A stretch of 55,670 nucleotides of DNA from Janibacter limosus NBRC 16128 (GCF_001570985.1 NZ_BCSS01000022.1:1-55670), one strand, 5' to 3'; positions 17,937-26,886 are shown, counted from the first letter of the stretch. Translations and numbers: made by a program. Notes: generated from the sequence alone by a model not told the origin.

Positions 17937-18614
17937 CTAGCGCTCACTCCACATCTGCTTGGCGTGCGCGATCTCAGTACGGATGGCGTCCATGACGACG
18001 TCGGTGACCTCGCGAGCAGCAGCATCGTCGGTGCGACCGGCCCACGCTGACAGATCGAGGCGGGGGCCGACGGACAGGCACGCCGTGTGACGGTGCCAGA
18101 GGTGGTGGTGCCCCTGCTGGGGTCCCCACGTGCCGATCGGGATCACGACTGCCTCGGGGTGACGCAGGGCGAGACGAGCGGCACCGGTCCGCGCGGGCCC
18201 CGGCATCCGGTCGGGCTCAGTCGTGAGTCGCCCTTCGGGGTAGAGCGCGACGAGCGCGTCCCGGCCGAGCAACTCGGAGGCGCGGTCGAGGGCATCGCCC
18301 GCTGACGCCGAACCTCTCGCCACCGGGATCTGCCCGGTGGCTCGCGCCAGCGCGCCGACACCCGGCCAGCCGAAGACCTCCTGCATCACGAGGAAATGCG
18401 GGAAGCGGCGATGCCCGATCGCCACTCGCGCCACGGCGAGCGGGTCGCTCATCGTGAGGTGATTGGCCACGACGATCACTGGCCCGGTGCGGGGGATCCC
18501 TCCCGCCCGGAATCGCACCCGGTGGGCCACCTTGGCGATGAGCCACACCAGCACGAAGCCTGTGGCGTTCTTGACGTGCCGACGTGGTGAGGTCACCCAC
18601 GCATTCTGACCCAT
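17937..18614 (-). CDS. 1-acyl-glycerol-phosphate acyltransferase (PlsC family)
   Basis: 225 residues. The acyltransferase motifs are present: NHLTMSD (51-57, NHx4D) and YPEGR (125-129). It transfers an acyl chain to a lysophospholipid or related acceptor at the membrane; one hydrophobic segment (about 18-31) precedes the catalytic part. Start choice is uncertain. The ATG at 18614 has no ribosome binding site. The GTG at 18596 has CAGAAT at a 6-nt distance and could be leaderless. Confidence 0.85.
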   Translation of the reverse strand: MGQNAWVTSPRRHVKNATGFVLVWLIAKVAHRVRFRAGGIPRTGPVIVVANHLTMSDPLAVARVAIGHRRFPHFLVMQEVFGWPGVGALARATGQIPVARGSASAGDALDRASELLGRDALVALYPEGRLTTEPDRMPGPARTGAARLALRHPEAVVIPIGTWGPQQGHHHLWHRHTACLSVGPRLDLSAWAGRTDDAAAREVTDVVMDAIRTEIAHAKQMWSER

Positions 18615-18753
18615 GGGTCCCAAGAGCTGGCCCACCTTCGTCCACGAACTGCCACGTCGCACGCCGGCCCGACGGGGCCCGCCTCACGACCCTGGATCCA
18701 TGGGGGATGCGGATAGCCTCACTGGAACAACCCGACTCCAGAGAGGCCCACTC

Positions 18754-19215
18754 ATGCGCGCACCTCACCAGATCGACACGCCCTTCCCTGCTCCCGCAGA
18801 CGCAGTCTTCGACAGCGCCCTCGGCGTCGTGCAGAACACGAAGAACCTGCAGATCCTCGCTGTCCACACCCAGGGGCGAAGGCTCGTGGCGCTGGAGAAG
18901 TCCAAGATGTCCAACCCCAAGATCTTCGTCGTCGGGGTCGATGAGCAGGACGGCAAGGGCCAGCTGCACGTCGTGGTCGGGTCCGACCCGCGCACCCGCA
19001 AGGCCCTGATGGACGGCAAGTTCAACAAGACGGCGGCCGGCAAGTACGTCGAGGCCGTCGAGGCTGCCGTCTCGGGCGCAGCGCCTGCACCCAGCACGCC
19101 GGTGACCAACCACTACGTGCAGAAGAAGAACCAGGTGCCGTGGGAGGACCCGACGGTGGAGCCGGACATCGACCTCGGCTTCTCGTGGCTGGGCCTCGTG
19201 GCCCACATGCACTGA
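18754..19215 (+). CDS. Conserved-looking protein of unknown function
   Basis: 153 residues, no signal peptide or membrane segment. An N-terminal half with alternating strands and helices (IDTPFPAPADAVFDSALGVV; NPKIFVVGVDEQ; GQLHVVVGSD) is followed by an Ala/Pro linker near 110 and a tryptophan-containing tail (VPWEDP, FSWLGL). I do not recognise the family. AT-lighter codon choice (AAG, AAC, GTC) resembles a well-expressed gene. ATG start with GAGAGG at 18741-18746. Divergent from plsC and convergent with the peptidase gene, 22 bp apart. Confidence 0.6.
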   Translation: MRAPHQIDTPFPAPADAVFDSALGVVQNTKNLQILAVHTQGRRLVALEKSKMSNPKIFVVGVDEQDGKGQLHVVVGSDPRTRKALMDGKFNKTAAGKYVEAVEAAVSGAAPAPSTPVTNHYVQKKNQVPWEDPTVEPDIDLGFSWLGLVAHMH

Positions 19216-19237
19216 CGAGCCGTCCCGGACAGCACGC

Positions 19238-20806
19238 TCACTCCGCGCAGGTCAGCGCGTCCCCATCAGGCGTCTTGCCGGTGAGCCAGTACTGGTCCAC
19301 CGCCTTGTCGACACAGTCGTTCTGCCGCATGTACGCAGTGTGGCCATCCCCCTCGTGGGTGATGAGCGCGGAGTCTGCCAGCTGGTCGTTGAGCTGCTCG
19401 GCCCACTCGTAGGGAGTTGCCGGGTCGCGGGTGGTGCCGACGACGAGGATCGGGTCGGCTCCCTTCGCGTCGACCGTGTGGGGCGTGTTGGTCGCCGCCA
19501 GAGGCCACTGAGGGCACGGGGACTCCGAGGCCAGCGCGCGGCCCCAGATCGGTGCGGCCTCGACCGCCTTGTCGATGAGCGCCGCCTTGTCGACGTCCTT
19601 CTCCCCCCGGTCGAGGCAGTTGACGGCCGGGAGCGCCTCCAGGAGGTTGGAGGCGTACTGACCGCCCGCGTCCCGACCGGCGTAGGTGCGACCGAGCTCG
19701 CTGAGCGGTCCGCCGTCACCGTCCTCGGCGCTCACGAGGGCGTCGGTCAGCTGCGACCACATGCCCTGGTCGTAGAGGGCCTGCGCGATCCCCCACGTCG
19801 CCCACCCCTCGGTCAGCTCGATGCCCGCGGAGGCCGGCAGCGGCGAGGCATCGAGCTCCTCGAGCAGGTCCTCCATGGTCCTGACGACCTCGTCGACGCT
19901 GTTGCCGAGCGAGCAGTCGTTGTCCACGCAGTCCTGGGCCCATGCCTTGGTCGCCCGATCAAAGCCCTTGGCCTGACCGATGACGACGTCCTCCGCTGTC
20001 GCGTCGGGAGGTATGACCCCGTCGAGCACGAGACGCCCTGCCCGGTCGGGGAAGAGCTCTGCATAGGTCGCCCCGAGGTAGGTGCCGTAGGACTTGCCGA
20101 GGTAGGTCAGCTTGCCGTCGCCGAGCACCGCACGGAGCACGTCCATGTCGCGGGCTGCCTCAGCCGTGGAGACGTGCCCGAGGAGGTCACCGCTCTTGGT
20201 CGTGCAGCCCTCCGCGAAGGTCTTCTGCTCCGCGTCGTCCGCCGTCCGCTCCTCCGGGGTGTCGGGCGTCGGGTCCTTGGCCAGGTAGTCGTCCATGTCC
20301 TCGTCGCTCAGGCAGTCGACCGGCGACGAGCGCGCCACGCCCCTGGGATCGAAGCCCACGATGTCGAAGTTGCGCCGGATCTGCTCGCTGACGACATAGT
20401 CCGCCGCAGCTGCGTAGTCGACACCCGACCCGCCGGGACCTCCCGGGTTGACGACGAGCGACGCCGCGGCCTCCTTCTTGGCCTTCATCCGCAGGATGGC
20501 GATCTCGATCGTCTCGCCCTCCGGGTCCTCGTAGTCCACCGGCACCTTGAGCTGCGCGCACTCCCCCGCCCCGCGCTCGCAGTCCCCCCACTCGAGCTCC
20601 TGGTCGTAGAAGGGCTCCAGCCCGTGCGTCCCCTTGGGCGGCGTCCGGTCCCCTGACGACAGGCCCGTCGGCGCGGTGTCGGGCTCGAAGAGCGAGCAGC
20701 CCGCCACCGGCAGGAGCAGTGCCACCGACATCGCAGCGACACGAAGGCGTCGTCGTGAGGTGCGAGGGACGAGCCTCGAAGGGGAGCGGCTCACGCGAAG
20801 ACTCAT
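19238..20806 (-). CDS. TAP-like secreted peptidase lipoprotein (alpha/beta hydrolase)
   Basis: 522 residues. A long basic N-terminus, then a lipobox PVAGC (Cys37). The fold is that of Streptomyces tripeptidyl aminopeptidases (S33): NPGGPGGSG (120-128) as oxyanion region, nucleophile Ser239 in GKSYGT, acid Asp461 in TTRDPATP and His489 in GDGHTAY. It probably removes short peptides from extracellular substrates while anchored in the membrane. Several cysteine pairs may form disulfides. The start carries a leaderless-type -10. Confidence 0.88.
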   Translation of the reverse strand: MSLRVSRSPSRLVPRTSRRRLRVAAMSVALLLPVAGCSLFEPDTAPTGLSSGDRTPPKGTHGLEPFYDQELEWGDCERGAGECAQLKVPVDYEDPEGETIEIAILRMKAKKEAAASLVVNPGGPGGSGVDYAAAADYVVSEQIRRNFDIVGFDPRGVARSSPVDCLSDEDMDDYLAKDPTPDTPEERTADDAEQKTFAEGCTTKSGDLLGHVSTAEAARDMDVLRAVLGDGKLTYLGKSYGTYLGATYAELFPDRAGRLVLDGVIPPDATAEDVVIGQAKGFDRATKAWAQDCVDNDCSLGNSVDEVVRTMEDLLEELDASPLPASAGIELTEGWATWGIAQALYDQGMWSQLTDALVSAEDGDGGPLSELGRTYAGRDAGGQYASNLLEALPAVNCLDRGEKDVDKAALIDKAVEAAPIWGRALASESPCPQWPLAATNTPHTVDAKGADPILVVGTTRDPATPYEWAEQLNDQLADSALITHEGDGHTAYMRQNDCVDKAVDQYWLTGKTPDGDALTCAE

Positions 20807-20813
20807 GGCGCAG

Positions 20814-20819
20814 ACGCTA
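20814..20819 (-). promoter_or_regulatory. Putative leaderless -10 (TAGCGT) for the TAP-like lipoprotein
   Basis: TAGCGT is exactly 7 nt before the ATG at 20806, and no Shine-Dalgarno is visible. Confidence 0.55.
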
Positions 20820-20883
20820 CCTGCGCGGCAGGGCCCGGCACGAAGGCGACGGGCCGCACCGACGGATGGAAGCCGCCGCCCAC

Positions 20884-22056
20884 CTATCGACGCGCGGGCA
20901 GCTGCAGCGAGACCGCCATGGCCTCGAGCGCGAGGAGCGGCGCGACATTGGCCGCGATGCGATCGCGAGCGGTGGCGATCGCCTCCATGGCGATGAGCAG
21001 GCCCTCGCCGCTGAAGGAGCGCGCAACCTCCTCGACGACCGGCCTAGCGTCCTCGTTGACCAGGGCCACGGGTGACCCGGCGAGCTGGACGAGTGCGTCG
21101 CGGTAGACCGACAGCAGATCGACGAGGGCGCGGTCGATCATGTCGCGGGTGAAGCGGGTGGCTCGGGTCTTTTGCTCCTTCTCCAGCGCAGAGACCTGCG
21201 CCCGCACGTGCGGCGGCTGCGTCCGTGCGCTCGGGTCGGCGCCGAGGGTCTCGAGCAGGCGCTGCTTCTCGGCAGCACCCCGGGTCTCGAGGGTGCGATC
21301 GCGCTCCTGCTCTGCGATCTGGAGCAGGTCGGCGGCGGCCCCGACGGCGTCGGAGACCCCACGGATGCGCGCAGCCATCGTGATCGTGTCGCGCCGACGG
21401 ATGCGCGCGCCCTCGTCGGTGGCCAGTCGCTTGGCCAACCCGATGTGGCTCTGCGCGGCCCGCGCGGCATAGGTGGCCATCCCGGGGTCGATGCCGTCGC
21501 GACGCTGCAGCAACTTGGCGACCTCGGCGACGGGCGGCGTGCGCAGCCGCACGTGCCGCGAGCGCGAGCGCACCGTGATGAGCACGTCCTCGAGGCTCGG
21601 GGCGCACAGCAGCCACACGGTCCGGGGCGTCGGCTCCTCGAGCGCCTTGAGCAGCGCATTGCCCGACTGCTCGGTCAGACGGTCCGCATCCTCGATGAGG
21701 ATGATCCGGTAGCGACCGACGCTCGGCGACCGGCCCGCCAGCTGGACGAGGTCACGGGTCGCGGCGACGCCGATCGAGAGCGCCTCCGTGGCCAGCAGGT
21801 CGACATCGGCGTGCGTCCCGTCGAGCGCGGTCCGGCACTCCCGACAGTCGCCGCAGCCGCCGGCGGGACACAGCAGGGCCCCGGCGAAGGCCCGCGCCGC
21901 CGTGGAGCGTCCGGATCCGGGAGGGCCGGTGAAGAGCCAGGCATGGGTCATCGCGGCGGCGTCGCTGACAGCCCGCTGCAGGGTGTCGATGGTCTCGGAC
22001 TGGCCGACGACATCGCGCCAGATCGGGGCCTGCTGCCCTGCTGCCGGGACGCTCAC
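20884..22056 (-). CDS. holB: DNA polymerase III delta' subunit
   Basis: 390 residues. Clamp-loader subunit with an AAA+ fold. The P-loop reads GPPGSGRS, with Arg where Lys is usual, consistent with delta' not hydrolysing ATP. The zinc cluster CPAGGCGDCREC follows. The sensor/SRC-like region is ALLKALEEPTPRTVWLL. The GTG start overlaps the tmk stop as GTGA, so the replication gene follows the dTMP kinase gene directly, the standard tmk-holB pair. Confidence 0.92.
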   Translation of the reverse strand: MSVPAAGQQAPIWRDVVGQSETIDTLQRAVSDAAAMTHAWLFTGPPGSGRSTAARAFAGALLCPAGGCGDCRECRTALDGTHADVDLLATEALSIGVAATRDLVQLAGRSPSVGRYRIILIEDADRLTEQSGNALLKALEEPTPRTVWLLCAPSLEDVLITVRSRSRHVRLRTPPVAEVAKLLQRRDGIDPGMATYAARAAQSHIGLAKRLATDEGARIRRRDTITMAARIRGVSDAVGAAADLLQIAEQERDRTLETRGAAEKQRLLETLGADPSARTQPPHVRAQVSALEKEQKTRATRFTRDMIDRALVDLLSVYRDALVQLAGSPVALVNEDARPVVEEVARSFSGEGLLIAMEAIATARDRIAANVAPLLALEAMAVSLQLPARR

Positions 22057-22670
22057 AACAGCCCCTCCTGAGCCAGCCGCTGGAGGACCTGCGCGGCGAT
22101 CTCCTCGGCCCGGGCAGAGCCGTCGACGACGAGGTACCGCTCAGGGGCTCCATGCGCCATGGCGAGGAAGTGCTCGCGGACCGCGGTGTGGAAGGCGTCG
22201 GCCTCCGACTCCATCCGGTCGTGCGTGCCACCGCGACGTCGCCTCCCTTCGCTCGGGTCGACGTCGACGAGCACGGTGAGGTGCGGAGTCAGCCCACCGA
22301 CGGCCCAGGACTGCAGGTCGGCGACCTCCTGCGCGCCCAGCGAGCGCCCGGCGCCCTGGTAGGCGACCGAGGAATCGGTGTAGCGATCGGTGACGACCAC
22401 CGCTCCGCGGGCGAGCGAAGGGAGGATCACCTCCTGCACGTGCTGGGCCTTGTCGGCGGCAAAGATCAGCGCTTCGGCGCGCGGCGTGATGGCCTCGCCG
22501 TGCAGCACGAGGTCACGCAGCGCGGAGCCGAGCGTCGTGCCACCGGGCTGGCGGGTCACGACGACCTCGCGGCCGGCCGCCTCGAGCGCCGCCACGAGGT
22601 GACGCACCTGCGTCGACTTGCCCGCGCCGTCGCCGCCCTCGAAGGCGATGAAGTACCCACTGTCCGTCAC
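22053..22670 (-). CDS. tmk: Thymidylate kinase
   Basis: 205 residues. Phosphorylates dTMP to dTDP. P-loop FEGGDGAGKST near the N-terminus, a DRYxxS-type motif in VVTDRYTDSSVAYQG, and a lid region GRRRRGG. I take the GTG at 22670 (VTDSGYFIAFEG); the longer open frame upstream is antisense to the serine hydrolase gene. The start has TAGGGT at a 7-nt distance and no good Shine-Dalgarno. Confidence 0.92.
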   Translation of the reverse strand: MTDSGYFIAFEGGDGAGKSTQVRHLVAALEAAGREVVVTRQPGGTTLGSALRDLVLHGEAITPRAEALIFAADKAQHVQEVILPSLARGAVVVTDRYTDSSVAYQGAGRSLGAQEVADLQSWAVGGLTPHLTVLVDVDPSEGRRRRGGTHDRMESEADAFHTAVREHFLAMAHGAPERYLVVDGSARAEEIAAQVLQRLAQEGLL

Positions 22671-22677
22671 GTCGTCG

Positions 22678-22683
22678 ACCCTA
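22678..22683 (-). promoter_or_regulatory. Putative leaderless -10 (TAGGGT) for tmk
   Basis: TAGGGT is 7 nt before the GTG at 22670, in the 60-bp gap shared with a divergent gene that has its own leaderless-type -10. Confidence 0.55.
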
Positions 22684-22717
22684 TGGCACCGGTCGGACAC
22701 CCGGCGCCAGCCGGCGA

Positions 22718-22723
22718 TACGTT
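22718..22723 (+). promoter_or_regulatory. Putative leaderless -10 (TACGTT) for the serine hydrolase
   Basis: TACGTT is 7 nt before the ATG at 22731. GGGGATC between them is not a convincing Shine-Dalgarno at this distance. Confidence 0.5.
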
Positions 22724-22730
22724 GGGGATC

Positions 22731-24071
22731 ATGAGTTTCAGCGACGAGACCACCCGAGCCCTCACCCTCCGCGCCCTGACCGCCCAGACCGACGGCCGCG
22801 TGCCGGGCCTCGCGGCCGGTGTCGCCCGCGCCGGGGCCCTGGAGTGGTCCACCGGCATCGGCTCGATCGACCTGGCCTCTCCCGGCGACGCACCGGACGC
22901 GGACACCCAGTACGCCGTCGCCAGCAACTCCAAGACCTTCACCGCCGTCGCGATCATGGCGCTGCGCGACGAGGGCCGGCTCGACCTCGACGACACCGTC
23001 GAGACGCACCTGTCCGACAGCTCGCACGCGCGCGTGACGATCCGCCAGCTGCTCTCGCACACCTCCGGGATGCAGCGCGAGCCGATCGGCGATGTCTTCG
23101 ACACGATGGTCATGCCCAGCCGCGAGGAACTGCTCGCCGGCTGGTCCGAGGCCGAGCGCGTCGGCCGTCCGCACGACCGGTGGCACTACTCCAACCTCGG
23201 CTTCTCCGTCCTCGGCGAGATCATCTCCCGCCTCGACGGGTGCTCGTGGGAGGACTCGATCCGGCGCCGCATCCTCAACCCGCTCGAGATGACGCGCACC
23301 GGGACCGTCCCGGCCGGGCGGCGGACGAAGGGGTACTACGTGCCCCCCTTCGCCGATGTCCCGCTCGACGAGCCGGTCTTCGAAGCGCACGCCATGGACC
23401 CGGCCGGTGGTCTGCGCTCGACCCTCACCGACATGGCCCGGTGGGGCGGCTTCATCGCGGCCCCGGTGGACGAGGTCCTCTCCCCCGACACCCTCGAGGA
23501 GATGTGCCAGCCACAGGTCATGGCGGACACGGTCGGCTGGACCTCAGCGTGGGGCTTGGGGCTGCAGCTCGTCCGCCACGAGGGACGCACCTGGGTCGGC
23601 CACACCGGCGGTTGGCCGGGATCGATCACCGGCGTCTTCACCGAGCGGGCCTCTGCGACAACGGGGCTGATCTTCATGAACAACTCTGCACCCGTCCCGC
23701 CCGGCACCGCAGCCATCGATCTCGGCACCATCGCGATCGAGCGTGAGCCCGTCGTCCCCGAGCCCTGGCAGCCCGGCACCACCGTCCCCGAGGAGCTCGT
23801 CCCGCTGCTCGGGCACTGGTACTCGGAGGGATCCCACTTCGTGCTCTCGGTGCGGGAGGGCAAGCTCGAGGCACGCGTGGCAGGTCAGCCCAAGGAGCAG
23901 CCGCCGTCGGTCATCGAGCCCGAGGGCCCCGACCGCTACCGCACGATCTCCGGTCGTGAGAGCGGCGAGCTGCTGCGGGTCCAGCGCGATGCGTCTGGTG
24001 CGGTCAGCCACTTCAACTGGGCGACCTACCGCTTCACCCGCGAGCCGCTCGCCTTCGGCGCCTGGCTGTGA
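22731..24071 (+). CDS. Beta-lactamase-fold serine hydrolase (class C-like)
   Basis: 446 residues. The three catalytic motifs of the S12 / class C beta-lactamase superfamily are seen: SNSK (65-68), YSN (153-155) and HTGG (291-294). No signal peptide is present, so it is probably a cytoplasmic esterase or peptidase rather than a drug-resistance enzyme. The last ~100 residues form a lipocalin-like beta domain, as in many such proteins. The substrate is unknown. Confidence 0.85.
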   Translation: MSFSDETTRALTLRALTAQTDGRVPGLAAGVARAGALEWSTGIGSIDLASPGDAPDADTQYAVASNSKTFTAVAIMALRDEGRLDLDDTVETHLSDSSHARVTIRQLLSHTSGMQREPIGDVFDTMVMPSREELLAGWSEAERVGRPHDRWHYSNLGFSVLGEIISRLDGCSWEDSIRRRILNPLEMTRTGTVPAGRRTKGYYVPPFADVPLDEPVFEAHAMDPAGGLRSTLTDMARWGGFIAAPVDEVLSPDTLEEMCQPQVMADTVGWTSAWGLGLQLVRHEGRTWVGHTGGWPGSITGVFTERASATTGLIFMNNSAPVPPGTAAIDLGTIAIEREPVVPEPWQPGTTVPEELVPLLGHWYSEGSHFVLSVREGKLEARVAGQPKEQPPSVIEPEGPDRYRTISGRESGELLRVQRDASGAVSHFNWATYRFTREPLAFGAWL

Positions 24072-24095
24072 GCCGGGTCCGGCCCTGAGCCGACC

Positions 24096-24533
24096 TCACG
24101 GCAGGACGGCCCGCTCCCACGAGGCGATCGGGCCGTCCACGACGTCGAAGATCGGGTGCGCTCGCACCGGCTCTCCCTCCAGACGCGCGGCCCACTCGGG
24201 GGCTCGCTCGCGGCACTTGGCGAGCAGGTGGGCCCGCTCGAGGTCGAGCTGTCCTGCGGTGACCGTCATGCGCAACGAGGGGTTCGGCTCCCCCACGAGG
24301 CGTGTGCGGTCGAAGCGGTAGCCCCGCTGGTCCGCCTCGCCCGCGAGTCCGGACAGCCAGGTGACGACGCCCGTCACTGGCTCGTCGAGGTCGCGGAAGC
24401 GCTCGAGCTGCGGGTGGCGGGTGTAGCCCTTCGTCCGCCCGAGCAGCACCGCCTGGGCGAGCAGGCCCTCACGCCAGCCCGAGACCAGCGCCGCCCGGTC
24501 CAGCTGGCTCGGATCCAGGCTCCACAGCCGCAT
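24096..24533 (-). CDS. Pyrimidine dimer DNA glycosylase / endonuclease V-like
   Basis: 145 residues. The N-terminal MRLWSLDPSQLDRAALVSGW and REGLLAQAVLLGRTKGYTRH match the Pyr_excise family (PF03013), related to phage T4 endonuclease V, which starts repair of UV-induced pyrimidine dimers. I start at the ATG at 24533 because the family begins there and a GGAG lies 5-6 nt upstream; an open frame further up runs through the palindromic element. It is a single-gene unit preceded by element B. Confidence 0.82.
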   Translation of the reverse strand: MRLWSLDPSQLDRAALVSGWREGLLAQAVLLGRTKGYTRHPQLERFRDLDEPVTGVVTWLSGLAGEADQRGYRFDRTRLVGEPNPSLRMTVTAGQLDLERAHLLAKCRERAPEWAARLEGEPVRAHPIFDVVDGPIASWERAVLP

Positions 24534-24550
24534 CGCCACTCCGATCCTTC

Positions 24551-24665
24551 GTAGTTGCGTGCGGGTACGACGTGCACCTCGCGTCGCCTCGTGCCGGCGA
24601 GTCCCGGATTTCCGGGGAACGCCATCACGACTGCTCGACAGGTGCACGTCGTACCCGCAAGTAGC
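24551..24665. repeat. Palindromic element B, about 115 bp
   Basis: Perfect 19-bp arms GCGGGTACGACGTGCACCT (24561-24579) and its complement (24640-24658) are separated by a 60-nt spacer. The arms extend outward (GTAGTTGCG / AAGTAG) with a 4-nt TGCG duplication. The spacer holds a nested hairpin CCCGG-ATTT-CCGGG (24603-24616) and a second small stem (TCGCC/GGCGA). The arrangement matches element A near 13723-13826. It lies just upstream of the Pyr_excise gene. Confidence 0.8.
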
Positions 24666-24715
24666 CAGATGGAACCGGAGAAGAGGGCGAAGGCGAGGGG
24701 ATGCCCGACTCATGA

Positions 24716-24768
24716 CTCAGGCCGGGCTGTCGATCCCGCGAGGTGCCCGACCAACGACCCGGCCTGAG
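24716..24768 (-). terminator. Long-loop stem after the acyl-CoA synthetase gene
   Basis: The 11-bp perfect arms CTCAGGCCGGG (24716-24726) and CCCGGCCTGAG (24758-24768) enclose a 31-nt loop, 58 bases after the minus-strand stop at 24827. Likely a terminator, although the loop is long and there is no T-tract. Confidence 0.45.
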
Positions 24769-24826
24769 CCCTAGGGCCGACACCACATCTTCGCCCCCAA
24801 CCAGCGAGACCGAAGAGGAGCTCACC

Positions 24827-26395
24827 TCACGCGAAGTGCTTGCGCAGCTCCCGGTTGAGGATCTTGCCCGTCGCGTTGCGCGGTAGCTCATCCATGAAGA
24901 CGACCTCGCGCGGGACGCAGTGGCGGGCCCGGTGGGCGCGCACGTGGTCCTTGAGCTCGTCGGCCGACAGCTCGTGCCCGTCGTTGAGCGCGACGAAGGC
25001 CGCGAGCCGCTGGCCGAAGTCGGGGTCCGGGACACCGATGACCGAGATCTCGCGCACGGCAGGGTGCTCGGCGAGCAGGCCCTCGACCTCGATGGGATAG
25101 ACGTTTTCGCCGCCGCTGACGATCATGTCGTCGTCACGGCCGTCGACGAAGTACAGGTCGCCCTCGACATGCCCCATGTCGCCGGTCGAGACGAGCCCGT
25201 CGATGAAGTCCTTGGTGTTGCCGTTGGTGTACCCGTCGAAGACGAGCTCGTTGCCGCAGAAGATCCGACCCTTGTCGCCCGGGGCGACCTCGCGTCCGCC
25301 CTCGTCGAGGATCTTGACGACGGTGCCCAGGGGCGGGGTGCCAGCGGTGTTGGCGTTGCGCCGCATGTGCTCCGGGGTGGCGATGCAGACCCAGGAGGCC
25401 TCGGTGGACCCGTAGAGGTTGTAGAGGACGTCGCCGTACTCGTCCATGAACTTCGTCGTGAACCCGGATGGGTAGGCCGAGCCGGAGGTCGCGACGACGC
25501 GCAGCCTGCGCAGCGAGCCAGCGGCCGGGTCGCTCGGCAGCTCCATCATCCGCTGGAGCATGACGGGGATGGCGAACATCGCGTCGGGCTGCATCTCGTC
25601 GAGCGCAGCGCGCGCAGCCTCGGGCTGGAAGCGGCGCTGCAGGATGATCGTGGCGCGCAGCGCCATCGACAGCTGCATCGCGGCGTAGCCCCACGTGTGG
25701 AAGATCGGCGCGGAGATGAGGATCCGGTCGTGCGCCTTCAGCGGGATCCGGTCGATGATGGAGATGAGCGGGCCGAAGCCGCCCGGGGTCTTGCGGGCAG
25801 CACCCTTGGGCGTGCCGGTCGTCCCGGACGTGAGGATGACCGTGCGGCCCCCCTTGGCTGGGACGGGAAGGGAGTCGGGCCGCGCGGTCTGCTCGACGCG
25901 GCGGGCCAGCTCGGTCTCGGTGACCTTGGGCATCGACTCCGGCAGGTGCGAGACGACCTCGGCGAACTCGTCGTCGTGGATGAGCGCCTTGATCCCCTGC
26001 TGCTCCGTGACGACCGCCAGCTGCGGCCCGGCCAGACCGGTGTTGCCCAGCACCAGGTCGATCCCGACGGCGGCCGTGGCGGTCATGACCTCGATGGCCT
26101 GCACGTGGTTGCGGGCCAGCAGACCGATGCGGTCGCCGGGGCCGAAGCCCATCTCATCCAGGATGACCGCGATCTTCTCGGAGTTGGCCAGCAGCTGCGC
26201 GTAGGTCGTCTCCCCACGGGTCTCGTCGATCACCGCGATCGTCTCCGGGGAGCGGTTGGCGGCCTGGCGCAGCTCGCCGGCGAGGCCGAAGCCCCACTTC
26301 TTCAGGGCAGTGAGCTGCTTGACCTGGGCCACAGGGGGCCCGGGGTTGAGCATGCCGCGCTTGGCCATGGTCTTGGCGATGATCAAGGGGTTCAT
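24827..26395 (-). CDS. Acyl-CoA synthetase (AMP-binding family)
   Basis: 522 residues. Activates a carboxylic acid with ATP and CoA. Core motifs are present: TSGTTGTPKG (189-198), YGSTEAS, STGDMG, GRDDDMIVSGGENVYP and the catalytic Lys511 in NATGKI. A fatty acid or sterol-side-chain-like substrate is plausible because the preceding gene encodes an SCP2 domain protein only 7 bp away. The exact substrate cannot be told from the sequence. Confidence 0.88.
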   Translation of the reverse strand: MNPLIIAKTMAKRGMLNPGPPVAQVKQLTALKKWGFGLAGELRQAANRSPETIAVIDETRGETTYAQLLANSEKIAVILDEMGFGPGDRIGLLARNHVQAIEVMTATAAVGIDLVLGNTGLAGPQLAVVTEQQGIKALIHDDEFAEVVSHLPESMPKVTETELARRVEQTARPDSLPVPAKGGRTVILTSGTTGTPKGAARKTPGGFGPLISIIDRIPLKAHDRILISAPIFHTWGYAAMQLSMALRATIILQRRFQPEAARAALDEMQPDAMFAIPVMLQRMMELPSDPAAGSLRRLRVVATSGSAYPSGFTTKFMDEYGDVLYNLYGSTEASWVCIATPEHMRRNANTAGTPPLGTVVKILDEGGREVAPGDKGRIFCGNELVFDGYTNGNTKDFIDGLVSTGDMGHVEGDLYFVDGRDDDMIVSGGENVYPIEVEGLLAEHPAVREISVIGVPDPDFGQRLAAFVALNDGHELSADELKDHVRAHRARHCVPREVVFMDELPRNATGKILNRELRKHFA

Positions 26396-26402
26396 TGCAG
26401 TA

Positions 26403-26855
26403 TCAGGCCTTCGGGATGTCGAAGAGGGTGGGGAACTTGGCGGCCGTGGCGATGTCGCCCTTGACCTTGATCTTGCCGCGCATGACGAGCATCGTCGGGT
26501 TGCCTCGACCGGTGGCGATCTTGGTGAACTCCGTCGGCGCCATCATCAGCGACGCGTCGAACTGCTCGCCGGGCACGTCCGAGACCTTGCAGGCCCCGTT
26601 GTCGATGACGATCTCGTAGGTGTCGTGCGGGCGCTCATCGGGGCCGCCCGTGATGCGGAACTGGATGACGCTGCTCAGCCCGCCCGCCCTGTCGGGGCGA
26701 AAGAGCTCGGGAAACCGCGCAAAGATCGCGTCCAGGATCGGCAGACGGTGCTCGCCGCGCATCACCTCGGCGATCTCCTGGTCGGACATGGCCTTGACGG
26801 TCTGGGCGAACTCCTGCGGAGTCATCGTCTCGAAGGTGGACGGGTCCAAGTCCAT
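26403..26855 (-). CDS. SCP2 sterol-binding domain protein
   Basis: 150 residues. An N-terminal helical part (MTPQEFAQTVKAMSDQEIAE) is followed by an SCP2-type lipid-binding fold with strands such as IQFRITGG and YEIVIDNG, ending in FPTLFDIPKA. Such proteins carry or present fatty acyl or sterol ligands. ATG at 26855 with AGAGGAG upstream; an upstream ATG at 26915 lacks such a site. It is the first gene of a two-gene operon with the acyl-CoA synthetase. Confidence 0.82.
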   Translation of the reverse strand: MDLDPSTFETMTPQEFAQTVKAMSDQEIAEVMRGEHRLPILDAIFARFPELFRPDRAGGLSSVIQFRITGGPDERPHDTYEIVIDNGACKVSDVPGEQFDASLMMAPTEFTKIATGRGNPTMLVMRGKIKVKGDIATAAKFPTLFDIPKA

Positions 26856-26886
26856 GTGGCAGCTCCTCTGGTGCGCGGTCGAGGCG

